Below are positions 11,466 through 19,369 of a stretch of 64,000 nt of DNA, piece by piece. The translations under genes were made by a program, and so were the position numbers. The stretch lies in the NCBI GenBank assembly GCA_945889195.1, contig CAMDBB010000001.1, forward strand, positions 1-64,000, in the 5' to 3' direction. Under the pieces are notes generated by a model that worked only from the letters and a program-made list of their open reading frames with translations, ran no database searches and was not told where the DNA came from. Source of the DNA: Bifidobacterium breve. Lineage in GTDB: Bacteria > Actinomycetota > Actinomycetes > Nanopelagicales > Nanopelagicaceae. Position 1 is the stretch's first letter, and each line of letters starts with the position of its first letter.

Positions 11466-12182
11466 ATGGCCGAGATGCGCCTGAATAAGATTATTGCTGA
11501 CGCTGGAATTACAAGCCGTCGCGGCGCCGATGAACTCATTATGGATGGCCGGGTTACCGTCGATGGAAGACAGATCCGAGAGCTCGGAGCTAAATTTGAC
11601 CCAGAAAAGCATAAAGTCGAGGTTGATGGCGAGACAATTAAACGTTCTTTGTCTAAGACTTATTTAGCACTTCATAAGCCAAGAGGCGTTCTGTCAACTA
11701 TGTTTGACCCAGAGGGTCGCCCCTCTCTCGCCGACTTTATCGACCTTCGAACCGAGCGCTTATTTCACGTAGGGCGGCTAGATAAGGATTCAGAAGGGTT
11801 GATTCTGCTCACCAACGATGGAGATCTGACATTTAGGGCGACCCACCCTTCATACGGGCTAGAAAAGACTTACATCATCGAATTCGATGGAAAGCTCCCG
11901 ACAGGGGTCGATAAGGCCTTACTCAAGGGTGTCGAGCTAGAAGATGGGATGGGGAGAGTTCTCGCCTTCAAGCACCTATCTCCTCAATGGCTTGAGGTAA
12001 CGATCCACGAGGGTCGCTATCACATCATCCGCCGCCTGATGGAGGCTGTCGGAGTCGATGTCTTGCGTTTGATCCGAACCAGGTTTGGTCCAATCTCTCT
12101 GGGGGAGACTCTCGAAGGAAGGTGGCGCGATCTCAATAGCGCTGAATTGATAAACTTGCAAAAGGCTTTAGATTTAAATTAA
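11466..12182 (+). CDS. rluB: 23S rRNA pseudouridine synthase (RluB/RsuA family)
   Basis: This family isomerises a uridine in rRNA to pseudouridine. The 238-residue protein has an N-terminal S4 domain (MRLNKIIADAGITSRRGADE, RVTVDG) and a catalytic domain with LHKPRGVLSTMFDPEGRPSL and the catalytic-Asp motif GRLDKDSEGLILLTNDG (about 110-126). The C-terminal part has EGRYHIIRRLMEAVG, typical of RluB/RluE/RsuA. The frame is open from 11409, but the start is placed at ATG 11466, just before the S4 domain. It follows scpB, as in other Actinobacteria. Confidence 0.92.
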   Translation: MAEMRLNKIIADAGITSRRGADELIMDGRVTVDGRQIRELGAKFDPEKHKVEVDGETIKRSLSKTYLALHKPRGVLSTMFDPEGRPSLADFIDLRTERLFHVGRLDKDSEGLILLTNDGDLTFRATHPSYGLEKTYIIEFDGKLPTGVDKALLKGVELEDGMGRVLAFKHLSPQWLEVTIHEGRYHIIRRLMEAVGVDVLRLIRTRFGPISLGETLEGRWRDLNSAELINLQKALDLN

Positions 12183-12451
12183 CAAATCGGTATCGTGCCT
12201 ATTTAATGTTTTATCTATATATCTATATTTAGTTTTGGTCCACCTAGAAAAGCAGTTTTAACGATAATTGAACGCTCAATCAGTACCCTAAATTGTCGAT
12301 AAATATATCTTCCATAATATGGTTCGGCGCCATGGTATTGAGCTACTGGATCCTTTAGATGGCCAAGAGGGTGTGAAGAGATTCCTCTATATATCGTCAA
12401 AACCATTTATATATATCCGCTGATTGTTGCGACTACGGGTACCATTGCCCC
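12183..12451 (+). other. AT-rich intergenic stretch, content unexplained
   Basis: This 269-base gap is visibly richer in A+T than its surroundings, with runs such as TCTATATATCTATATTTAG near 12213 and TTTATATATATCC near 12407. It contains a small palindrome CCATAATATGG (12312-12322). A 63-codon minus-strand ORF (12215-12406) has protein-like composition, but I cannot match it to any family and it has no clear Shine-Dalgarno. The last 12 bases hold the aroH promoter. I cannot say more from sequence alone. Confidence 0.5.
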
Positions 12452-12452
12452 A
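12440..12452 (+). promoter_or_regulatory. Leaderless promoter of the chorismate mutase gene
   Basis: TACCAT (12440-12445) is followed by six bases and then the ATG at 12452. There is no Shine-Dalgarno, so transcription probably begins at the A of the start codon. Confidence 0.65.
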
Positions 12453-12814
12453 TGTCAGTGCGTGCAATTAGGGGAGCCACTCAGGTGAGCGCCAATTCCG
12501 CCGACTCAATTGCAGCAGGCACTCAAGAGCTCATCTCTGAAATCTTACGTAGTAATGGGATTAGCGCCGAAGAGGTCATCTCAATCCTCTTTACAGCGAG
12601 CCCAGATCTGAACGCCTCATTCCCAGCCGCCGCAGTCCGTAACCTCGGTTTTGAAGGTACCCCGCTCATCTGCGCCGTGGAAATCGATGTACCAGGCGCC
12701 CTAGAACGGACAATTAGAGTGATGGCGCATGTCGAAATTGAGCGAAGTAAGGAAGAAATTAACCATATCTACCTTCATGGCGCTAAGGCACTTCGCGCAG
12801 ATATAGCCCAGTAG
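12452..12814 (+). CDS. aroH: Chorismate mutase, AroH type
   Basis: This enzyme converts chorismate to prephenate, the branch step to tyrosine and phenylalanine. The 120-residue protein matches the trimeric Bacillus AroH fold (127 aa) rather than the helical AroQ type. It has VRAIRGATQVSANSADSI at the N-terminus (active-site Arg), SASPD-like TASPDLNASFPA, CAVEIDVPGALERTIRV (active-site Glu and Arg) and HIYLHGAKALR (active-site Tyr) at the C-terminus. It sits directly upstream of tyrA, which uses its product, with a 12-base gap. Confidence 0.93.
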   Translation: MSVRAIRGATQVSANSADSIAAGTQELISEILRSNGISAEEVISILFTASPDLNASFPAAAVRNLGFEGTPLICAVEIDVPGALERTIRVMAHVEIERSKEEINHIYLHGAKALRADIAQ

Positions 12815-12826
12815 GCGGGCTCAGTT

Positions 12827-13876
12827 ATGTCGCTCTCGCACGTTCGAATCGTGGGCTCTGGCCTCATTGGTTCCTCGATCGGTCTAGCTCTCGTTCAAGA
12901 AGGGGTCGCCGTCACAATGGTCGACTCAGATCCACGAGCCCAAGCCCTTGCTCGGGATCTAGTAAAGAGCGCACCATCAGGAGATCCTGACCTAGTCATC
13001 TTGGCTTCTCCAATCAGTACCATCTCGGAGGCCCTTAAGAGCGAGCTAACCTCACCTGTGAAGTCAGGGTTTATGGATATCAGCTCAGTTAAAACTAAAG
13101 TTAAAGCTGAGGTATCAACTTCGCCACTTGAGGCGGGTCGTTTCCTTCCCAGCCATCCAATGGCCGGGCGCGAGGTCGGGGGAGCAGAGTCAGCGCGAGC
13201 AGATCTATTCCGCGCAAGGCCGTGGATTCTCGATAGCGCCGGGGTCGATCCTGATCTTCGACTAGCAGGGCTAGAGCTCATCTCACTTTTGGGAGCGGTT
13301 GCCATTGAGATGGATAGCAGATCGCACGATGAGGCCGTGGCTCTTCTTTCTCATCTTCCACAACTGGTCGCATCTCTTCTCGCCAGCCAACTTGAGGGCG
13401 CAGATGAAGCCTGGCTCGATCTGGCAGGAGCTGGACTTAGAGACACCATCAGAATTGCTGGTTCAAGCCCTGAACTCTGGAAAGAGATCGTTGCGGCAAA
13501 TAGTTCGGCGATAGCGCCGCTACTTACCCGCTTGATTGAAGATTCGCAGCGCCTACTTAGAGGGTTAAGTGATGAGAAAGTGGTTGCTGAGGTAATTGCA
13601 GCTGGGCAACGCGGAAGAGATTTGATTCCAGGTAAGCATGGTGGACAACAACGCAGCTATACCTATCTGCCAATTGTTATTGAAGATAAGCCCGGACAAC
13701 TTGCTGCGCTCTTTGATGAGTGCGCCAAAGCAGAAGTTAACGTGGAAGATCTAACAATCGAACATAGCCCAGGCCAATTCACAGGTCTTATCACGCTCGC
13801 TCTCTCTGAAGAGGGAGCTGCGAAATTATCTTCTCATCTACAAGAAAAGGGATGGAGCGTTCACGTTCCACGTTAG
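12827..13876 (+). CDS. tyrA: Prephenate dehydrogenase
   Basis: TyrA oxidatively decarboxylates prephenate to 4-hydroxyphenylpyruvate for tyrosine. The 349-residue protein starts with the Rossmann motif VRIVGSGLIGSSIGLAL (GxGxxG, ~6-22). It carries the catalytic-His region SHPMAGREVGG (~107), and ends with an ACT-like regulatory domain (about 285-349, starting YLPIVIEDKPGQLAALF), which suggests amino-acid feedback control. It follows aroH in the same unit. Confidence 0.94.
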   Translation: MSLSHVRIVGSGLIGSSIGLALVQEGVAVTMVDSDPRAQALARDLVKSAPSGDPDLVILASPISTISEALKSELTSPVKSGFMDISSVKTKVKAEVSTSPLEAGRFLPSHPMAGREVGGAESARADLFRARPWILDSAGVDPDLRLAGLELISLLGAVAIEMDSRSHDEAVALLSHLPQLVASLLASQLEGADEAWLDLAGAGLRDTIRIAGSSPELWKEIVAANSSAIAPLLTRLIEDSQRLLRGLSDEKVVAEVIAAGQRGRDLIPGKHGGQQRSYTYLPIVIEDKPGQLAALFDECAKAEVNVEDLTIEHSPGQFTGLITLALSEEGAAKLSSHLQEKGWSVHVPR

Positions 13877-13931
13877 GTAACGGCTGCTGTAAACGAATAG
13901 AATTAACTAACTTAAAGATGGGCTCATTGAA

Positions 13932-15899
13932 ATGATTGTTGTAGCGCTAGATGGCCCAAGTGGTTCTGGCAAATCAAGCACATCTAAAGAGATTGCTATT
14001 CGCGCTGGCTGGAATTATTTAGATACTGGCGCGTTGTATCGCGCCGTTACATTCATTGCTTTATCGATAAATAGTGAAAAAGCAGAGGATATTCTCAACA
14101 AGCTTGCACTCCAACCAATTACCTTTAATTCAGATCCACGCGACCCTAAGATCTTTATCGGCGATTTAGATATCACTGAAGAGATTCGTTCTCATGACGT
14201 TACTGAGAAAGTTTCAATTGTTAGCGCGCTACCAGAAGTTCGCGCTGAACTCTTGCAATTGCAGCGCAAGATCATTTCCAAAGCCAATAGAGGAATAGTT
14301 GTTGAAGGTCGCGATATAGGAACTGTTGTCTGTCCAGATGCAGCCCTTAAAGTCTTCCTGACTGCAGATATTGCAGCTCGCGCTCAACGCCGAGATGCAG
14401 AGTTAGCAGCAGAATCCAAGGGTCTTGACTCTGTAGGAGCATCACTTTCAGCGCGAGATGAGATTGATTCAACGAGAAAAGTTTCACCTCTTGCTCCCGC
14501 ATTCGATGCAGTCCATATCGATTCAACCGAGCTCAATCTCACTGAAACCGTCGATCGCATATGGGAGTTACTCTCTGAGCGTTCACTTCTGGGTCTGCCG
14601 ATTGTTGCCATCTTAGGAAGACCAAACGTTGGAAAATCAACTCTTATCAACCGATTCATTGGTCGTCGTGAAGCAATTGTCGAAGATACCCCGGGTGTAA
14701 CGCGAGATCGTGTTCAGTACGAATGCGAATGGGGCGGACGCCGCTTCATCATCATGGATACGGGTGGCTGGGAATCTAAACCAGATGGTATTTCAGTACA
14801 GGTAAGTGCCAGCGCTGAATTGGCGATGCAAGAAGCAGATGTCCTCTGCTTTGTAGTTGATGCTCAAGTTGGCGCACTCGATGAAGATGATATTTTGGTT
14901 CAGGAACTTCGCAAGGCAAAGAAACCAACTCTCCTTGTTGCAAATAAAGTTGATGGCGATAGCGATGAGTCAGATGCGCACGCGCTCTGGAATATTGGCT
15001 TAGGCGAACCTCATTTTGTTTCAGCTCTTCACGGACGTGGCAGTGGAGATCTACTAGATGCAATCGTGACCTTGATTCCTGAAGTTGGCGCGGCTCAAGT
15101 GCAGGATGGTTATCGCCGTATCGCACTGATTGGTCGCCCAAATGTTGGTAAGTCCAGTCTGCTCAACGCTTTAGCTGGCGAGAATCGTTCAATTGTTGAT
15201 GATGTAGCAGGTACTACTCGCGACCCAGTTGATGAACTAATCGAATTTGGTGGAAGCATTTGGCGCTTTGTTGATACTGCAGGCCTGAAGAAGCGGGCAA
15301 ATCAGGCGAGCGGCACTGACTACTACGCGACGCTTCGCACACAGACAGCGCTGGAAAGGTGTGAGTGTGCCGTGGTTGTACTAGATGCCTCAGTGCCTAT
15401 CTCGGAACAAGATCTAAGAATTATCACGATGGTGGAAGAGGCCGGCAAAGCGATGGTCATCGTGATGAATAAGTGGGATCTGGTTGATGAAGATCGCCGC
15501 GATCAGTTGGATAAAGAGATTGACCGCCACCTGGATCAGGTGGAATGGGCGCAGCGGGTAAATGTCGCAGCAAAGACCGGTTGGCATAGAGATCGTTTAG
15601 CTCCGGCCCTGCGAACTGCAATCGATTCATGGGAGCGACGCGTTCCAACCTCAAAGCTCAACTCATTCTTGGGAGCGCTTATCGGAGCAACACCACCTCC
15701 AGTGCGTGGTGGCAAGCAGCCAAAGGTGTACTACGCGACCCAGGCCGGAATTGCGCCTCCAAAATTTGTTATCTTCTCCAGTGGCTGGATCGAAGCCTCA
15801 TATCGTCGCTTTATCGAAAGGCGCCTGCGCGAGGAGTTCAAATTCCCTGGCACGCCGGTTCAAGTAGCGATCCGTGTGAAGGAAAGGGATAAGGAGTAG
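13932..15899 (+). CDS. cmk-der: Bifunctional cytidylate kinase / GTPase Der fusion
   Basis: One 655-residue protein joins two enzymes. Residues 1 to ~217 are CMP kinase (P-loop [17 protein letters not shown] at 6-22; [11 protein letters not shown] near 123), which phosphorylates CMP and dCMP. Residues ~223-655 are Der/EngA, a ribosome-assembly GTPase. Its first G domain has [13 protein letters not shown] (~229), DTPGVTRDR and NKVD; its second has [14 protein letters not shown] (~400), [16 protein letters not shown] and NKWD; a KH-like C-terminal domain follows. In Mycobacterium the two genes are separate neighbours. Fused forms are known in several other Actinobacteria. No stop or internal Shine-Dalgarno separates the halves. 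Confidence 0.95.
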   Translation: MIVVALDGPSGSGKSSTSKEIAIRAGWNYLDTGALYRAVTFIALSINSEKAEDILNKLALQPITFNSDPRDPKIFIGDLDITEEIRSHDVTEKVSIVSALPEVRAELLQLQRKIISKANRGIVVEGRDIGTVVCPDAALKVFLTADIAARAQRRDAELAAESKGLDSVGASLSARDEIDSTRKVSPLAPAFDAVHIDSTELNLTETVDRIWELLSERSLLGLPIVAILGRPNVGKSTLINRFIGRREAIVEDTPGVTRDRVQYECEWGGRRFIIMDTGGWESKPDGISVQVSASAELAMQEADVLCFVVDAQVGALDEDDILVQELRKAKKPTLLVANKVDGDSDESDAHALWNIGLGEPHFVSALHGRGSGDLLDAIVTLIPEVGAAQVQDGYRRIALIGRPNVGKSSLLNALAGENRSIVDDVAGTTRDPVDELIEFGGSIWRFVDTAGLKKRANQASGTDYYATLRTQTALERCECAVVVLDASVPISEQDLRIITMVEEAGKAMVIVMNKWDLVDEDRRDQLDKEIDRHLDQVEWAQRVNVAAKTGWHRDRLAPALRTAIDSWERRVPTSKLNSFLGALIGATPPPVRGGKQPKVYYATQAGIAPPKFVIFSSGWIEASYRRFIERRLREEFKFPGTPVQVAIRVKERDKE

Positions 15900-15901
15900 A
15901 A

Positions 15902-16465
15902 ATGTTGACGGTTCCCAATGCTCTGACCTTCGCTCGCTTTCTGGGAATTCCACTCTTTATCTATCTCGCGCTCGACCTTGAAGCAGATGGTTGGGCAATT
16001 CTCGTTCTTGCTATCGGGGGAGCCACCGATTACTTCGATGGAAAGCTCGCTCGCGCTTGGGGACAAGAATCTAAGTTCGGTGAGATCGCAGATCCAACTA
16101 TCGATCGTCTCTATATTGCAGCAACTCTGGTGGTTCTCTATCTTCGGGATGCGGTTCCGATCTGGCTCATTGCAGTTCTGGTTATCCGAGATATTTTCAT
16201 GGCGCTAGTTGCAGCAATTCTTGCGCTAAAAGGTTTTGCGCCACTTAAAGTTACTTATCTTGGAAAGGCTGCGACCTTTAACTTGCTTTACGCCTTTCCA
16301 TTTCTTCTCCTCGCTCTCAATGAGAGCTGGTACGGGACGCTTGCATTTATCTTTGGCTGGGCCTTTGCAATCTGGGGGGTCTGCCTCTACATCGGCACAG
16401 CCGTGGGTTATTTCCGTACTGCGCTCTTGACCATTACAGTTCGACCACACATCATCGAAGGGTAA
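15902..16465 (+). CDS. CDP-alcohol phosphatidyltransferase family membrane protein
   Basis: These enzymes transfer a phosphatidyl group from CDP-diacylglycerol to an alcohol, making phosphatidylglycerol phosphate, cardiolipin or phosphatidylinositol phosphate. The 187-residue protein has the diagnostic motif D-G-x2-A-R-x8-G-x3-D-x3-D, spanning TDYFDGKLARAWGQ to GEIADPTIDR (residues ~42-71), and several transmembrane helices (for example 9-24, 36-41, 72-83, 88-106 and 130-160). Substrate cannot be decided here; PgsA/cardiolipin synthase is likely. It starts two bases after cmk-der with AAGGAG just upstream, so it is coupled. Confidence 0.9.
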   Translation: MLTVPNALTFARFLGIPLFIYLALDLEADGWAILVLAIGGATDYFDGKLARAWGQESKFGEIADPTIDRLYIAATLVVLYLRDAVPIWLIAVLVIRDIFMALVAAILALKGFAPLKVTYLGKAATFNLLYAFPFLLLALNESWYGTLAFIFGWAFAIWGVCLYIGTAVGYFRTALLTITVRPHIIEG

Positions 16466-16469
16466 TTCC

Positions 16470-16850
16470 ATGTCGCAGATTCCAGCTGATCTTCAGTACA
16501 CCAAGGAACATGAATGGGTTGCGCCAACTTCAACGCCCCTTCGAATCCGTATGGGAATTACCGACTACGCCCAAGGTGCGCTCGGAGATATCGTCTATGT
16601 GCAGATGCCTAAGGTGGGAGAGGCAGTAACTGCAGATAAGGTCTGTGGTGAAGTTGAATCTACTAAGAGCGTCTCTGAAATTTTTGCTCCAGTCTCTGGA
16701 ACGGTGGTAGCGATCAATAGTGACTTGGATAACGCCCCAGAGTTGATTAACTCAGACCCATATGGAGCTGGCTGGCTCGTTGAGATTGAAGTTCCACAAG
16801 AGCCACAGGGGTTGCTCAGCGCCGCCCAATATGGCGAAATTACCGCTTAA
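16470..16850 (+). CDS. gcvH: Glycine cleavage system H protein
   Basis: GcvH carries the lipoyl group that shuttles the aminomethyl intermediate between GcvP, GcvT and the L protein. The 126-residue protein shows YTKEHEWV at the N-terminus, GALGDIVYVQMP, and the lipoylation site GEVESTKSVSEIFAPVSG, with Lys at about residue 69. Length is normal. The cluster from here to gcvP matches Rv1826-Rv1832 of M. tuberculosis. It starts four bases after the phosphatidyltransferase gene, with GAAGGG upstream. Confidence 0.97.
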   Translation: MSQIPADLQYTKEHEWVAPTSTPLRIRMGITDYAQGALGDIVYVQMPKVGEAVTADKVCGEVESTKSVSEIFAPVSGTVVAINSDLDNAPELINSDPYGAGWLVEIEVPQEPQGLLSAAQYGEITA

Positions 16851-16908
16851 ACCTCCACTTGATTTATCAAAAGTAACTCTCTAGTGTCACCCTTAAGTTG
16901 ATGTCCAA

Positions 16909-16927
16909 GGTCGAGAGTTCTTCGACC
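16909..16927 (+). promoter_or_regulatory. Inverted repeat overlapping a predicted -35 of the garA-like gene
   Basis: GGTCGA (16909-16914) and TCGACC (16922-16927) form a perfect 6-bp inverted repeat around GAGTTCT. It is flanked by a direct repeat of CCAAGG (16905-16910 and 16926-16931). A plausible promoter overlaps it: TTCGAC (16921-16926), a 16-base spacer, and TATAGC (16943-16948), upstream of the FHA gene at 16976. This arrangement fits an operator, perhaps for one of the adjacent MerR regulators. The regulator assignment is a guess. Confidence 0.45.
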
Positions 16928-16975
16928 AAGGCGTGAAGCTTTTATAGCGCAGGAATCGAGAGCAAGGGGTGGGCC

Positions 16976-17443
16976 ATGGCTGCAGCAGATGCAGATCGCG
17001 AACTCACCAGCACTCTCCACCTGGGACTTCGTTCGGTAGTCGGATCTTCCCCATCCACTCTGATTGAAGATTTCTACAACCAAGCCTCAGATGAAGAGAA
17101 GTCAGTCATTGATAGCGCTCTCTCTTCTACCGGCGAAAATGCGATGATTTTCATCCATCGCGGAGCTCAGAAAGGTTCACGTTTTCTCGTTACACCTGAA
17201 GGTGTCACGATTGGACGCGCCCCTGAAAGCTCGATCTTTCTCAACGATGTCACGGTATCCCGTAAGCATGCATCTATTGAGAGAACAGGAACTGGCTTCA
17301 CCTTTAGAGATTCTGGAAGTCTTAACGGTTCCTATGTAAATAACGAATCTGTCGCCGAAAAGAAGTTAGTTACTGGCGACGAAATCCAGATTGGAAAATT
17401 TCATCTGCTCTTTATCGGAGCATCAAACGCGGGGGAGAAGTAA
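16976..17443 (+). CDS. garA: FHA-domain protein, GarA/OdhI-like
   Basis: GarA (OdhI in Corynebacterium) binds and inhibits 2-oxoglutarate dehydrogenase and activates glutamate synthase, controlled by phosphorylation near its N-terminus. The 155-residue protein has a C-terminal FHA domain (about 55-150) with VTIGRAPESSIFLNDVTVSR, KHASIE and SGSLNGSYVN. The phosphopeptide-binding Arg, Ser and Asn positions are all present. The usual ETTS phosphorylation motif is not recognisable in the N-terminal 50 residues, so control may differ. The ATG is preceded by AAGGGGTGGG. It sits between gcvH and ftsR, as in Mycobacterium. Confidence 0.88.
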   Translation: MAAADADRELTSTLHLGLRSVVGSSPSTLIEDFYNQASDEEKSVIDSALSSTGENAMIFIHRGAQKGSRFLVTPEGVTIGRAPESSIFLNDVTVSRKHASIERTGTGFTFRDSGSLNGSYVNNESVAEKKLVTGDEIQIGKFHLLFIGASNAGEK

Positions 17444-17444
17444 G

Positions 17445-18161
17445 TTGAGCGTTCCAGCACGTGCCTACTTAAGTATCGGCGAAGTCTTAACAAAGTTGCG
17501 CGGCGATTTCGCTGACATCACAATCTCGAAGATCCGCTTCCTTGAATCTGAAGGGCTGATCGAACCTCAGCGCACCCCATCTGGATATCGTAAATTCACA
17601 ACGACAGATTTAGAGCGTCTTCGCTATGTTCTCCTGGCGCAGCGCGATCAATATCTACCACTTAAGGTTATTAAAGAGAACCTTGATGCGCTCGATCGCG
17701 GCCTTCAGCCAGCTCCAGCTGGTGGAATGGCGTCTCCACGTCCAACCCTTGCGACAATCGATGGTGAATTCGCTCCTTCTACCTTTGCTGAACAATCTGA
17801 GATGCGCCTTAGCCGAGATGAACTTCTCAAGGCTTCAGGGCTTGATGATGCGCAGCTGGTAGAACTTGAATCATTTGGTCTTATCGCAATCCGTGGTCGT
17901 CATTACGATGGAGATGCTCTCTCAGTTGCCAAGGCAGTTGCCGAGATGGCTGGTTTCGGAATTGAACCGCGCCACCTTCGATCATTTAAGTCAGCGGCGG
18001 ACCGTGAGATCGGTTTAATCGAACAGGTCATCACGCCATTTACTCGACAGAAGAGCACTGAAGCGAAGGCTCGCGCAGAGGAAGTTCAGAAAGAGATTGC
18101 ATCCCTTTCAGTTCGCCTCCATGCGGCTTTGGTTCGCGGTGGACTTAATCGCCCCCGTTAG
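17445..18161 (+). CDS. ftsR: MerR-family transcriptional regulator FtsR (Rv1828-like)
   Basis: FtsR of Corynebacterium activates ftsZ; the mycobacterial homologue is Rv1828. The 238-residue protein has an N-terminal MerR winged helix: LSIGEVLTKLRGDFADITIS, then KIRFLESEGLIEPQRTPSGY and RKFTTTDLERLRYVLLAQRD. A long C-terminal region ends in a helical stretch. I place the start at TTG 17445, one base after the stop of the FHA gene, because GGGGGAG at 17431-17437 is correctly spaced. The open frame extends to 17391 inside garA. Position immediately after garA matches Rv1827-Rv1828. Confidence 0.9.
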   Translation: MSVPARAYLSIGEVLTKLRGDFADITISKIRFLESEGLIEPQRTPSGYRKFTTTDLERLRYVLLAQRDQYLPLKVIKENLDALDRGLQPAPAGGMASPRPTLATIDGEFAPSTFAEQSEMRLSRDELLKASGLDDAQLVELESFGLIAIRGRHYDGDALSVAKAVAEMAGFGIEPRHLRSFKSAADREIGLIEQVITPFTRQKSTEAKARAEEVQKEIASLSVRLHAALVRGGLNRPR

Positions 18162-18208
18162 GTTTCCCACGTTAATCGAGGCAGTTCACTCACAATGCTG
18201 ATTTCACT

Positions 18209-18712
18209 ATGTTGATCCCAGTCGAAGTAGTTGGGGTTCGCATTGAGATGCCCTCCAATCAACCCATCGTCCTGCTCAAGGAGATCGAGGGAACTCGCTT
18301 TCTTCCAATCTGGGTTGGTGCGGTTGAGGCGACAGCGATTGCATTTGCCCAGCAAGGGCTAGAGGCGAGTAGGCCGTTGACCCATGACCTGCTGCGAGAC
18401 TTACTTGATCGGGTAGACATAACGTTGACCTCTGTCCACATTACCTCGATTAAAGATGGCGTCTTCTTCGCCGAGATGAATCTGCGTGGCAAGGATGGAG
18501 CGCTAGAACCGCTCTCTGCTCGCCCTTCTGATGCGATCGCTATAGCTCTTCGGACCAAGAGCAACATCATGGTGAACAACGATCTTCTGGATGAGGTCGG
18601 AATCGATATCCCTGAGCAGGTTGCTGGCTACGCGAGCGCTGCGGGGGACCAGGAGCTTGAGGCCTTCCGCGAGTTTCTTGAGGGGATTAACCCGGAAGAC
18701 TTTGCGGGATAA
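18209..18712 (+). CDS. Bifunctional nuclease domain protein (DUF151, Rv1829-like)
   Basis: This 167-residue protein matches the BFN/DUF151 family: VEVVGVRIEMPSNQPIVLLK at the start, RFLPIWVGAVEATAIAFAQQ (~30-49), RPLTHDLLRDLLDRV, then FFAEMNL and LSARPSDAIAIALRT. Bifunctional nucleases of this family have RNase and DNase activity in plants; the bacterial role is poorly defined. The mycobacterial homologue Rv1829 occupies the same position between two MerR genes. The ATG at 18209 has no strong Shine-Dalgarno. Confidence 0.9.
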   Translation: MLIPVEVVGVRIEMPSNQPIVLLKEIEGTRFLPIWVGAVEATAIAFAQQGLEASRPLTHDLLRDLLDRVDITLTSVHITSIKDGVFFAEMNLRGKDGALEPLSARPSDAIAIALRTKSNIMVNNDLLDEVGIDIPEQVAGYASAAGDQELEAFREFLEGINPEDFAG

Positions 18713-18726
18713 CGCTCAAAAGTCTC

Positions 18727-18743
18727 AACCTCAACCTGAGGTT
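18727..18743 (+). promoter_or_regulatory. Perfect 7-bp inverted repeat, candidate MerR operator
   Basis: AACCTCA (18727-18733) and TGAGGTT (18737-18743) are separated by ACC. The repeat lies in the 113-base gap between the nuclease gene and the next MerR-family gene. A few T follow, but the stem is short and not GC-rich, so an intrinsic terminator is less likely than a dyad operator. Its shape resembles MerR-family dyads such as the SoxR box. Autoregulation by the downstream gene is an inference. Confidence 0.45.
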
Positions 18744-18825
18744 TTACCCGTGTCGCTCATCGATTTAGCGAGGCTGCGGGCGTAGCCTTAGCGCATCCCC
18801 ACTACCTGAAGGCGAGCCCCCTCTC

Positions 18826-19326
18826 GTGACAGAACAAGAATTCGAAATCGGTTATCGCGGCGCAACTGCATGTTCTGCTGCGGGAATTTCCTACCGTCAA
18901 CTCGATTATTGGGCGCGTACAGGTTTAGTAGAACCTTCGATCCGTACTGCAACGGGATCAGGTAGCGCACGCCTCTATGGTTTCCGCGATATTTTAGTTC
19001 TCAAAATAGTTAAGCGCCTTCTTGATGCGGGCGTATCGCTTCAAAACATTCGCACCGCCGTCAATTACCTTCGTAACCGTGGCGTCACTGAGCTTGAGAG
19101 CATCACCCTTATGAGCGATGGCGCTTCTATCTACGAATGCGCAAGCCCGGATGAGATCGTCGACTTACTTGCGGGTGGGCAAGGCGTCTTTGGAATCGCC
19201 GTTGGCAAGGTTTGGCATGAGGTTGAGGGTTCGCTGGCATCGCTACAAGGCGAGGTAAATGGCGAAGTCGTTGGTGGCGAAAATAGCGATGAACTCTCGC
19301 TTCGTCGAAAGGCGAAAGGCGCGTAA
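18826..19326 (+). CDS. MerR-family transcriptional regulator (Rv1830-like)
   Basis: The 166-residue protein has an N-terminal MerR helix-turn-helix, ACSAAGISYRQLDYWARTGL then VEPSIRTATGSGSARLYGFR (~13-52), and the second helix RDILVLKIVKRLLDAGVSL. A C-terminal region contains SIYECASPDEIVDLLAGGQG. It corresponds to Rv1830, located between the DUF151 nuclease and gcvP in Mycobacterium. The start is GTG at 18826, with no clear Shine-Dalgarno. The inverted repeat at 18727-18743 upstream may be its operator. The effector is unknown. Confidence 0.88.
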   Translation: MTEQEFEIGYRGATACSAAGISYRQLDYWARTGLVEPSIRTATGSGSARLYGFRDILVLKIVKRLLDAGVSLQNIRTAVNYLRNRGVTELESITLMSDGASIYECASPDEIVDLLAGGQGVFGIAVGKVWHEVEGSLASLQGEVNGEVVGGENSDELSLRRKAKGA

Positions 19327-19369
19327 CAGTCATATATTTCCTTCCCTAAGTAACTAGGGGAGTGGTGTC

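Noticed and set aside
12215-12406. 63-codon minus-strand ORF in the AT-rich gap as a real gene
   Set aside because: The composition is plausible, but there is no Shine-Dalgarno, no TANNNT at the six-base spacing and no recognised family. It is kept only as a finding.
19327-19369. Glycine riboswitch before gcvP
   Set aside because: Only 43 bases separate the genes and no aptamer-like structure is visible. The gcvH upstream gap is four bases.
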